Of a DNA stretch of 6,184 nucleotides, positions 1 through 6,029 are shown one piece after another (the stretch's first letter is position 1; each line of letters opens with the position of its first letter). The position numbers and the translations under genes were made by a program. The notes beneath the pieces are model-generated. The model had not been told where the DNA came from. It worked only from the letters and a program-made list of their open reading frames with translations, and did no database searches. The DNA comes from Verrucomicrobiota bacterium. GTDB taxonomy: Bacteria > Verrucomicrobiota > Verrucomicrobiia > Chthoniobacterales > JAFAMB01. The stretch spans positions 1-6,184 of the forward strand of contig JAFAJU010000350.1 in NCBI GenBank assembly GCA_019236035.1, given 5' to 3'.

Positions 1-121
1 AGACGGCGAGCTCCACTCCCTGGGCCGCGACGCGGCCGATCGCTTCGCAAACGCGATCGACGGTACTGCTACCCGCGAGATCCGGAGCGATCTGAACTGC
101 TGCTGCTTTGATCCGCTTCAT
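1..121 (-). CDS. Nitrilase (carbon-nitrogen hydrolase superfamily), N-terminal fragment cut by the window edge
   Basis: Read leftwards from the ATG at 119-121, the frame stays open to the window edge and gives 40 residues beginning MKRIKAAAVQIAP and ending in the pattern A-A-Q-G-V-E-L-A-V. Family knowledge: this is the first strand and helix of the nitrilase fold, where K-x-A-A-V-Q-x-x-P is followed by T-V-(D/E)-(R/K)-V, then A-x-x-G-x-x-L-x-V-F-P-E carrying the catalytic glutamate. That glutamate, and the catalytic lysine and cysteine, would lie beyond the edge and cannot be checked. The wording A-A-V-Q-I-A-P-D-L is closer to the bacterial aliphatic nitrilases (Nit6803-like) than to amidases or NAD synthetase domains. 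These enzymes hydrolyse nitriles to carboxylic acid plus ammonia in the cytoplasm. An in-frame TGA lies two codons upstream, so this ATG is the only reasonable ATG start. No strong ribosome-binding site is seen. The gene is divergent from the LacI-type regulator and shares its operator region, suggesting control by that regulator (inference). Confidence 0.72.
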   Translation of the reverse strand, partial: MKRIKAAAVQIAPDLAGSSTVDRVCEAIGRVAAQGVELAV

Positions 122-176
122 GGATCAGCGGTTGAGCAGCAGGCGTACCGAGATTGGGTTGCGACGCCGAGATCTT

Positions 177-194
177 TGTGCATATTGTTGCGCC
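177..194. promoter_or_regulatory. Candidate operator, copy 1, for the adjacent LacI-family regulator
   Basis: This 18-base element reads TGTGCATATTGTTGCGCC and matches the element at 211-228 at 15 of 18 positions; the two start 34 bases apart. Its arms pair at only 4 of 6 positions, so it would be a weaker site than copy 2. It lies between the divergent nitrilase and regulator genes, upstream of the preferred regulator start. A LacI-type dimer bound here could affect both promoters. The site is inferred from repetition and position only. Confidence 0.45.
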
Positions 195-209
195 GTTTGT
201 TGAAGCATG

Positions 210-229
210 ATGCGCACATTGTTGCGCAT
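210..229. promoter_or_regulatory. Candidate palindromic operator, copy 2 (autoregulatory site)
   Basis: The sequence is ATGCGCA, a six-base spacer (CATTGT), then TGCGCAT: perfect 7-base inverted arms over 20 bases. LacI-family dimers typically bind such even-length palindromes and often repress their own gene. It ends 15 bases before the preferred GTG start of the regulator. Its core repeats the element at 177-194. The spacing of about 34 bases, roughly three helical turns, would place two dimers on the same DNA face. Confidence 0.55.
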
Positions 230-231
230 GC

Positions 232-235
232 GGAG
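232..235 (+). promoter_or_regulatory. Ribosome-binding site deciding the GTG start of the LacI-family gene
   Basis: GGAG lies nine bases before an in-frame GTG at 245, the only well-spaced Shine-Dalgarno match among the candidate starts. The TTG at 176 would place both operator-like repeats inside the coding region. The GTG at 260 and the ATG at 284 lack a comparable signal. Confidence 0.5.
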
Positions 236-244
236 AATCAGCTG

Positions 245-1342
245 GTGAATAATGTTCCGGTGAGGCAAATCCAGACAGTACGCATGGCGGAAATCGCCCA
301 GCAGCTTGGGGTGGCGTCTTCGACAGTTTCACGCGCTTTGCGAGGCGATCCGCGGATTGGTGCGAAGATGCGGCGCCGGGTCGAAGATATCGCCGAGAAG
401 ATGGGTTATCGGCCCAATCCGTTGGTCAGCGCGCTTATGGCTAGCAGGCGCCGGCGCGGCGGGGTCGGCGAAGTGGACGTCATTGCGCTGGTGACAAATT
501 ACGGCGGACGCGAGAGCTGGCGCTCAAAAGAGGTTTGCCAATGGGAATTCGAGGGCATCGTGGCGCGGGCCGCCGCACTCGGCTTCCGGATCGAAATCTT
601 TCCCCTGAGCGAGTACCATGGCGATCCGGCTCGGCTTGCAGGTACGTTGCGAGCGCGGGGAATTCGTGGTGTGCTGCTTGGATTTTCCCGCGAGGAAACA
701 GAGCAGGTGCCGCTGCCGACGGAAGGCTTCGCGGTGGCCGGCCTAAGCGCGTACTTTCGCTGGGCGGCCGTGGATCGGGCGAACTTTCATGGATTCTACA
801 ATGTTCAGCTCGCGCTGGAGCAAATGTGGCGACTTGGGTACCGGCGGCCTGCGCTGGTGGTCCCGGAGTCAAATAACCAAATCTCCAACAATCTTTGGTC
901 CGGTGCTTTTCTCGATTGGCAACGGCGCTTACCGAAACGGGACCGCTGCGAGTCTTTTATTCCGGCTGATGCGGAGGACTTCGCGGAATTCAATAAATGG
1001 TTGAATGCGAATGAGCCGGATTCCCTGCTGGTGTACAAGGTGCCCGTGCGGCGATATCTGGCGAAGCGCGGGTGCTCGGTTCCAGGCGACGTGGGACTGG
1101 CTTACCTCTACCGCACGTCGGACGAAATGGGCACCGCCGCTGGCGTCGACGGCAACCTTTCGGCGGTCGGCGCTGCCGCGCTGGATCTGGTGGTTGAGAA
1201 GCTAAATGCAAACATTACCGGTGTAGGCGATCATCCGAAAGAAGTGCTCATTAAAGGCACGTGGCATGACGGTGCGACCCTTCCCGCTAGGATTAGGCCC
1301 GCGGTTGATAACCGCAGGAAGGCACGGGGAACGGTACGGTGA
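245..1342 (+). CDS. LacI-family transcriptional regulator
   Basis: A 365-residue DNA-binding repressor or activator of the LacI/GalR family. The helix-turn-helix occupies about residues 14-39 (M-A-E-I-A-Q-Q-L-G-V-A-S-S-T-V-S-R-A-L-R-G), followed by the family's G-Y-R-P-N-P hinge segment at 54-59 and an arginine-rich stretch near 68-71. A periplasmic-binding-protein-like effector domain follows (about 75-345), closing with G-T-W-H-D-G-A-T-L-P at 338-347, the usual last strand of this family. Length is typical. The start was set at GTG 245 because of the GGAG nine bases before it. A start at 284 would remove residues before the first helix that other family members have, and one at 176 would run through the operators. 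The ligand cannot be read from the sequence; many relatives sense sugars, but the neighbouring nitrilase suggests control of that gene instead, or as well. It converges on the nuclease-translocase gene with a 52-base gap. Confidence 0.93.
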   Translation: MNNVPVRQIQTVRMAEIAQQLGVASSTVSRALRGDPRIGAKMRRRVEDIAEKMGYRPNPLVSALMASRRRRGGVGEVDVIALVTNYGGRESWRSKEVCQWEFEGIVARAAALGFRIEIFPLSEYHGDPARLAGTLRARGIRGVLLGFSREETEQVPLPTEGFAVAGLSAYFRWAAVDRANFHGFYNVQLALEQMWRLGYRRPALVVPESNNQISNNLWSGAFLDWQRRLPKRDRCESFIPADAEDFAEFNKWLNANEPDSLLVYKVPVRRYLAKRGCSVPGDVGLAYLYRTSDEMGTAAGVDGNLSAVGAAALDLVVEKLNANITGVGDHPKEVLIKGTWHDGATLPARIRPAVDNRRKARGTVR

Positions 1343-1394
1343 CGGTGGCGTGTTCTGCGGCTCGCGCGCCGCGGCTCGGGCGGAGCCTCGTACC
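1343..1394. terminator. Convergent intergenic gap with two small GC hairpins, possible bidirectional terminator
   Basis: This is the 52-base gap between the stop codons of the LacI-type gene and the nuclease-translocase gene. It can form GCGGC/GCCGC (1357-1361 with 1368-1372) and GGCTC/GAGCC (1373-1377 with 1383-1387), each with a five-base stem and short loop. Neither is followed by a T run on either strand, so intrinsic termination is unproven. Position between converging genes is the main argument. Confidence 0.22.
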
Positions 1395-3224
1395 CTACCG
1401 GGCGAAAGCCTTTTCGAATTCTTCCGAGGAGATGAGTGGAGCTTGGCCGCGTTCCAGGCCTTTGCCTCGATCGCAAAGGAAATCTCCGCGTCCCAGGAGT
1501 TTTTCGGCCCCGGGTTGATCGAGTACAATGGAGGAATTGATCGCGTTAGTAACCTTGAAGCAGACCTTCAGGGGTAGATTGGCTTTCAACAAGCCGCTCA
1601 CAGTTTCACGGTCAGGGCGCTGGGTCGCGACAACTAGATGGATCCCTGCCGCTCGGCCTTTTGCGGAAATTCGTGCTACGAGGAGCTCAAACTTTTTTTT
1701 CCCTTCTTTGCCGGCATGCACAAGGTCTGCGAATTCGTCAAAAACGATGACGCGAAACGGGATGTCTTTTTTGCCGGTTGCAAATCGGTCGCTCAATTTG
1801 GTGAATCCTTCCTGCAGCAGGATGTCGTAACGCTGGTCCATTTCTTCGGCCGCGTCGGCAAGACAGGTCAAAGCTCCTTCAAGTGAGAAAATTACGGGAT
1901 CCGCGAGGTATTTGCTGTCTTGGATCACGCCGAACGTTAGACGCTTAGGATCTACGAGAGAGAGTTTCAGATGAGCCGGCAAGTTGCGGGCAGCCAGTGT
2001 AGCAACGGTGGTTCTCAGGAACTCGCTCTTTCCGCTCCCGCTGGTACCTGCCACGAGGACGTGAGCCATATTGGGATCGGACAAATCGGCGATAATCGGC
2101 TCATTATCGACGTTGATGCCCACTGGAAAAGAGGTTGAACTGAAATGCTGTTGCCAGCCGGGGAGATTCATGACGGCGGCCCATGTGACCGAGTCAGGCT
2201 GAGGCTTCGCCACGTCAAAGAAGACGAAGCCGGGTCCGGCTGAAATCATTGGCTCGGAAGGCAACGACAATGCGATTTTGAGGTTAGTCGAGTGTTGTTC
2301 AATTTGGTTGAACTTCACGCCCTCGCCCATTTGCAATCGGTAGCGAATCAGCTGAGGAGCTTCCAATCGACCCGCAACCTGAATGGTAACGCCATAGGTG
2401 CGATACGCGTCAACGATCGCAGGACCAAAATCGGGTGCGGGCGGCGTTTGAGCAGAAGAGCGAACCTGTGTTTTTGGTTCAGGGGGAGTTTTGGCTAAAT
2501 GCGCGGCAAGTTCGTCGAGCGCTGGCGCGACGAGTTCGTCAAATAGGTTTCTGACTTGCTCCGGCCCCTGAGCAATCGGATGGAGCTGCGGCTCGTAGTA
2601 CTCCAGTCGCGCGGAAATGGGCAGCCCCGGGTGGGTGCGTTGCAAAAGCATGGCGTAAATTGCGGCCTGGAGCAGATCCGTTTTGAGATTTGCGCCGCGC
2701 GACAACTTGTAGTCAATGACAACCGGGCCACCGGCCTCCAGAACAACGCAGTCGGGACGTCCGGCGACATGGACAATTCCGCGCGCGGTAGAGACGGGTA
2801 CATCGGCAAACTGGTATTCAGAAGTCAGAATGAGGCTTCGCCAATTCTTGAATGGAGCGACGGCGGCACGCTTCGTGACGAGTTCTTGGCACCAGTTTTT
2901 CAATGCTTTCGTCAGGCGATCGGCCGATTCAGGTCCTTGCTCCTGCAAGAGCTCGAGCAGTTCTTTCTTCGCGAACTTGTTCCAGAACGCATCCCAGACA
3001 TCTTCGTAACGGGACAATTTCGCGGCCGTTCGAAGGTTCGGCTCCGCGGTGAGCCAATTACAGAATTGATCAACCAAACGATGGAATAGCGAGCTGTTCA
3101 CGCGCACGCTGTTTTTCGGTGCGTGGACAATCGGAACGGGGAGCGATGGGTCAAGAATCCAAGCGTCGCGCCACTTCTTATCAAGAGAGGCGTGCTTCAG
3201 CTGCGTGACCGTTATCCTTGCCAT
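1395..3224 (-). CDS. RecB-like PD-(D/E)xK nuclease fused to an FtsK/SpoIIIE-type DNA translocase motor
   Basis: A 609-residue protein with two joined modules. Residues about 1-245 form a PD-(D/E)xK nuclease of the RecB/AddB type: G-R-P-D (D158), V-I-D-Y-K (D171, K173) and Q-A-A-I-Y (Q186, Y190), giving the expected D-x12-D-x-K core and Q-x3-Y motif; E136 may be the motif I acid. A proline-rich linker (about 246-267) follows. Residues 268-609 are FtsK-like: an alpha-domain stretch (about 268-345, with E-G-V-K-F at 301-305), Walker A G-T-S-G-S-G-K-S at 393-400, Walker B I-V-F-D-E-F at 493-498, and the FtsK signature A-T-Q-R-P at 533-537 followed by a G-L-L-K-A-N-L-P stretch. The chain ends soon after the motor, with no gamma winged helix and no membrane segments, so it is not the cell-division FtsK. 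Expected role: ATP-driven movement along duplex DNA coupled to cleavage. The start at 3224 overlaps the upstream ATPase gene by 13 bases; an ATG at 3281 is possible but would overlap more. Specific function unknown. Confidence 0.9.
   Translation of the reverse strand: MARITVTQLKHASLDKKWRDAWILDPSLPVPIVHAPKNSVRVNSSLFHRLVDQFCNWLTAEPNLRTAAKLSRYEDVWDAFWNKFAKKELLELLQEQGPESADRLTKALKNWCQELVTKRAAVAPFKNWRSLILTSEYQFADVPVSTARGIVHVAGRPDCVVLEAGGPVVIDYKLSRGANLKTDLLQAAIYAMLLQRTHPGLPISARLEYYEPQLHPIAQGPEQVRNLFDELVAPALDELAAHLAKTPPEPKTQVRSSAQTPPAPDFGPAIVDAYRTYGVTIQVAGRLEAPQLIRYRLQMGEGVKFNQIEQHSTNLKIALSLPSEPMISAGPGFVFFDVAKPQPDSVTWAAVMNLPGWQQHFSSTSFPVGINVDNEPIIADLSDPNMAHVLVAGTSGSGKSEFLRTTVATLAARNLPAHLKLSLVDPKRLTFGVIQDSKYLADPVIFSLEGALTCLADAAEEMDQRYDILLQEGFTKLSDRFATGKKDIPFRVIVFDEFADLVHAGKEGKKKFELLVARISAKGRAAGIHLVVATQRPDRETVSGLLKANLPLKVCFKVTNAINSSIVLDQPGAEKLLGRGDFLCDRGKGLERGQAPLISSEEFEKAFAR
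1692..1700 (-). other. Candidate slippery sequence (A-AAA-AAG) inside the translocase gene
   Basis: On the coding strand eight A's and a G encode K509-K511 as AAA AAA AAG, in the reading phase of the A-AAA-AAG heptamer used for -1 frameshifting in Escherichia coli dnaX. A purine-rich GAAGGG lies directly upstream. A -1 slip would meet TGA after one further codon and give a product of about 512 residues, lacking the A-T-Q-R-P motif and the end of the motor. I could not identify a clear downstream hairpin, so this is only a candidate. Confidence 0.22.
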
Positions 3225-5245
3225 ATTAGCACGACCATGTTCGGGTGAGCGATTTTCTGGATCTGCGGGATTTTTTCGCACGCCTCGAGTACAAGGTCTT
3301 CGGTGGCTTCCGAGCCTAGCTTTTCGAGAGTATCTTTAAGGCTGAGGAATTTCTCCTGTTGCACCAGAATTCGTAGCTTCTCCAGGAACAAATGTTTTGG
3401 AGCTTTTGACGGAGCCCGAGGTTCAAGCTCAGGGACGTGCGATGGTGACTGAGGTTGCAAAATCCGTTCGCGCCAAGGCGCCAGCTGCTTTTGCAGAAAC
3501 CGCAGGACGTCCTCGCCGGAGTACCCGGACACGTTTCCGGAAACCGCTTCGAGATAGAGATTGCGCGCCGCATTCAATTCTGAGCTTTCCTCTTTGTTCA
3601 ACACAAGCAGTCCGGATCCAAGTGCGGCACGGATCGCGGGCCCGGTTTTTGTCCATGTCGGCTTAGGGACGGGATCGAGTTCTTCGGAACGAAAATAGAT
3701 GAGCTTAGCGATCTTGCCGGGATGTTTAGCCCGCCATGCTTCGGCCACATCGGCTATTTTTTTCCATCGGGTGTAATGGAGCTCGCGGACAAATCCGAAC
3801 AAGATCTCTGCCCGTCCGCCAACACTCCATTGCAGTTCTGCGAAAGGAGTCTCCTTGTTGTTTTCGGAACAGACAATCTCCGGGTCTGCTGCGAGTGGAC
3901 CCCGTACAAGCCACCGGAATACATCGGGATCAAAGTATCGCCAGCGCGGGTTGACACGATATTCGGAAAGGTATTCTTCGAAAACCTGATCCAAACTCGG
4001 GATCGGAGTTGCGGGTCTCTCACCAGCCCAACGATCCCGGCACTTCTGCATAAATTCGCGGACGGGAAGCGTGGTGCGTCCGGAATAGAGCATGTCAAGC
4101 CATTTTCTGTCACTGAATTGTCGAAGGAGCTCTTCCCCAGGGGCGAAAGGCGCAAGCCTTAATCCGATCAGTTCTTCTGCTTCCCGGATATTCAGGCCGC
4201 GGAGTTCCTTCGACCTTGAGAAACGGGCGCGGTGAGCGACATCGATATTGGGGTAAAGTTTGTTTTCCCAGATCGCCTGGTTCGCGGTCACCACCGTAAG
4301 GTGGTTCGGAGCTTCGTTGACCAGGCGAACAACGACGCGTCCAAACTGCTGCAGCAACTCCTGGTTTGTTGCGTAGTCCTCGGTCTGGTCGAAACAAAAC
4401 AGGAATGGATGATAATAGCGTGCCAGCATGCAGAAATCGTGGATACGCAGCCAACAGGCGTTGTTCACGACGTCCACCGGCTCGCTTCTGGGGTTCTCTC
4501 CGGGCGCGATCCCGAGGGACTCAACCACAGAGTCATCGAGAGTTTCGTATCGGAGCCACGCCAAACAGCCTTGGCGGATATCGGACCCCGGCGAAGAGGT
4601 CAGATAGTGAAACAGCACTTTCAACCAGCCGGCGGAGATTAACCTTAATGGGAACAGCTGCTGCTGGCAGAGAGGAAGCAGTTCGTTGATGAAATGGTCG
4701 CGGAGCCAAGTGCTGCTTGGATCCGAGCCCTTGCCGATTGAGATTTCGGAAGCCCGCCGCAATTGCTCTGGCCGCAAATCTCCCTGCACGATAGTGACAA
4801 GGCCGCGGTCGATGGCGTTGGCGACAAGGTTTTGCAGGACTCCCTCCGCGAGCGCATCGAGTTGTCTCGGCTCGTCGCCGGCCCACTTTGTTTGGTCCCT
4901 CGAGTCGGGATAGTCAAGCTCATTGACGAGGTGGAGCAGAATAGACTGCCAGCACAATGCCACGGTTTGGAAGGGGGTCAGAAAAATCTGGGTTGCAAGA
5001 TGATCCAAGGCTTTGAATAAGCGCCCAACCAGATGGCTCTTGCCGTAGCCGGGAGCACTGGAAAGGATAAGCTCCGCCTTGTTTCCGACAAGAGTCCGGT
5101 CCGCATTTACCGCGTCGAATGCTGCGGTGAGTCCCGACAGGATGTCCTCATTGAGTGTGGTGACGGAGCTTGGGCAGTCCCGGGGCTTGTGGACAACGTC
5201 TTTCTCGAACGGGTTGATCGACAACCCAGGTATCTCGAATTTCAT
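3212..5245 (-). CDS. P-loop/AAA-type ATPase, middle gene of the three-gene operon
   Basis: A 677-residue predicted cytoplasmic ATPase. The N-terminal part opens with N-P-F (11-13) and carries Walker A S-S-A-P-G-Y-G-K-S-H at 62-71 (K69, S70). After a long insert comes Walker B, F-L-F-C-F-D-Q-T-E-D at 281-290 (D286, E289). A sensor-1-like asparagine sits at N322 in V-V-T-A-N-Q, and arginines at 339, 341 and 344 could act as fingers. The region about 430-600 does not match a family I can name; the tail (about 600-677) follows a proline-rich linker and looks helical. The D-Q-x-E Walker B resembles Orc/Cdc6-like and BrxD-like ATPases that load or regulate DNA machines (weak family-level resemblance). 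The ATG at 5245 overlaps the preceding stop as ATGA; a 45-residue upstream extension to 5380 would lie inside the preceding gene, is arginine-rich and looks like noise. Inferred role: loader or nucleotide switch for the translocase-nuclease encoded next. Confidence 0.85.
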   Translation of the reverse strand: MKFEIPGLSINPFEKDVVHKPRDCPSSVTTLNEDILSGLTAAFDAVNADRTLVGNKAELILSSAPGYGKSHLVGRLFKALDHLATQIFLTPFQTVALCWQSILLHLVNELDYPDSRDQTKWAGDEPRQLDALAEGVLQNLVANAIDRGLVTIVQGDLRPEQLRRASEISIGKGSDPSSTWLRDHFINELLPLCQQQLFPLRLISAGWLKVLFHYLTSSPGSDIRQGCLAWLRYETLDDSVVESLGIAPGENPRSEPVDVVNNACWLRIHDFCMLARYYHPFLFCFDQTEDYATNQELLQQFGRVVVRLVNEAPNHLTVVTANQAIWENKLYPNIDVAHRARFSRSKELRGLNIREAEELIGLRLAPFAPGEELLRQFSDRKWLDMLYSGRTTLPVREFMQKCRDRWAGERPATPIPSLDQVFEEYLSEYRVNPRWRYFDPDVFRWLVRGPLAADPEIVCSENNKETPFAELQWSVGGRAEILFGFVRELHYTRWKKIADVAEAWRAKHPGKIAKLIYFRSEELDPVPKPTWTKTGPAIRAALGSGLLVLNKEESSELNAARNLYLEAVSGNVSGYSGEDVLRFLQKQLAPWRERILQPQSPSHVPELEPRAPSKAPKHLFLEKLRILVQQEKFLSLKDTLEKLGSEATEDLVLEACEKIPQIQKIAHPNMVVLIWQG

Positions 5246-5910
5246 GGCTCGATGGCGATATAGAGTCGTTGCCGGCCACCTTGTTCGATCGCTGCGGCAC
5301 GCTCGTCTTCGCTCGCAGACGCCCAATCGCCTTCGTCCAGTTGCACTCTTAGAGAAGGTATGCCGTTCTCGACAATCCACGAACGAACCTCACTTGCCGC
5401 AAGGCCGGAACGTCGGATTACTTCGGCAATCGGGATCGACCGTCTTTGGCGCGCGGTTGAGCCGTCGCGATATGCGGCGAGAATTCGTTGTTCGGTTGCT
5501 TCTCTGCCTAATGCCTGATTCGCCGGTTCACCGCGAGTTACATGGCGGCGATGTATGTAGAGCAGTTCGGATTTTTTGCCGTGCAGCGGCAGTTCCAGCA
5601 GGATCCGCTCGTCGACCAGTTCGGCGAGTGCCGAGCGCGCCAGAGACTTTAACGCCCTGCTTTTTGGCAGAAAAAACGAAGCACGAAAGAGTTTCGGTTT
5701 TGTTTCCAGTAGTTTCGCAATCCGCGCCCTTTCGGTCTGAACCGAGGGCTCATGTCCGGACAAGTAGAACGCGTCAAATTTGCGGATAGCGCCCTGGGCC
5801 AGCAATTCGTTGAGCGCAGACTGCGCGGCGGCTGACTTGCTGATCTCTGAAAGGATCAAACGAGGCTTTTGACCGAATTTGCTAAGCAGTTTTTCTCGCG
5901 GGCTCTTCAT
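5242..5910 (-). CDS. Tandem winged-helix-like protein, first gene of the three-gene operon
   Basis: A 222-residue basic protein of no family I can name. It appears to hold three successive helix-helix-strand units: about residues 4-52 (ending K-F-D-A-F-Y-L), 60-121 (ending with the strands I-L-L-E-L-P and E-L-L-Y-I-H) and 138-220 (I-A-E-V-I-R-R-S-G-L-A-A-S-E-V-R-S-W-I, then a strand pair ending R-L-Y-I-A-I). The last unit looks most like a helix-turn-helix with a wing. There is no signal peptide, membrane segment or enzyme motif. The start at 5910 was chosen because the 25-residue extension to 5985 lies in the divergent intergenic region and looks non-coding; neither start has a good ribosome-binding site. 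The stop overlaps the next start as ATGA, implying translational coupling. Likely a DNA-recognition subunit or the operon's own regulator (inference). Confidence 0.72.
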   Translation of the reverse strand: MKSPREKLLSKFGQKPRLILSEISKSAAAQSALNELLAQGAIRKFDAFYLSGHEPSVQTERARIAKLLETKPKLFRASFFLPKSRALKSLARSALAELVDERILLELPLHGKKSELLYIHRRHVTRGEPANQALGREATEQRILAAYRDGSTARQRRSIPIAEVIRRSGLAASEVRSWIVENGIPSLRVQLDEGDWASASEDERAAAIEQGGRQRLYIAIEP

Positions 5911-6029
5911 AGTAGCAGGGAACTTTCTAACATAGAGCGTCCGGGCCAGGCGAGGGCGAAACGTGGGTTGGCTGTTCCCCTCCAAAGCACTTTCGTTCCC
6001 GGCAGGTTTGTTTTAAAGTTCTGGGTGGC
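5911..6029. promoter_or_regulatory. Divergent intergenic region driving the three-gene operon (-) and the UPF0158-like gene (+)
   Basis: These 119 bases must hold the leftward promoter of the operon and probably a rightward one. On the minus strand TATGTT (5929-5934) is a possible -10 box 18 bases before the operon start, but no convincing -35 lies at the usual distance. On the plus strand TTTAAA (6012-6017) is a possible -10 just before the UPF0158-like start. The hexamer GTTCCC occurs at 5974-5979 and 5995-6000, 21 bases apart, and inverted as GGGAAC at 5918-5923, which could mark a regulator site. No promoter is assigned with confidence. Confidence 0.35.

Noticed and set aside
176..244. 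N-terminal extension of the LacI-family protein from a TTG at 176
   Set aside because: It would make the operator-like repeats coding, and its sequence does not look like the start of a LacI protein; GTG 245 has a well-spaced GGAG.
69..332. 87-codon minus-strand open frame across the nitrilase/regulator intergenic region
   Set aside because: It runs antisense through the helix-turn-helix coding region and the operators, with no recognisable protein features; the nitrilase reads in another minus-strand frame.
480..872. 130-codon minus-strand open frame antisense to the LacI-type gene
   Set aside because: Proline- and arginine-rich composition typical of a GC-rich shadow frame; the plus strand encodes a clear LacI protein.
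2556..3089. 177-codon plus-strand open frame opposite the nuclease domain
   Set aside because: The minus strand carries an intact PD-(D/E)xK domain; the plus frame matches no family I recognise.
1395..3224. Cell-division FtsK or a conjugative coupling protein
   Set aside because: No membrane segments, no gamma domain, a fused nuclease, and no conjugation genes nearby.
5079..5789. 236-codon plus-strand open frame opposite the first two operon genes
   Set aside because: Very arginine- and serine-rich, spans the overlap of two better supported minus-strand genes, and has no motif.
5919..5940. ECF-sigma-like GGAACTT followed by CGTC on the plus strand
   Set aside because: The gap of about 14 bases is shorter than the usual 16-17, and it lies about 90 bases before the only plus-strand gene it could serve.
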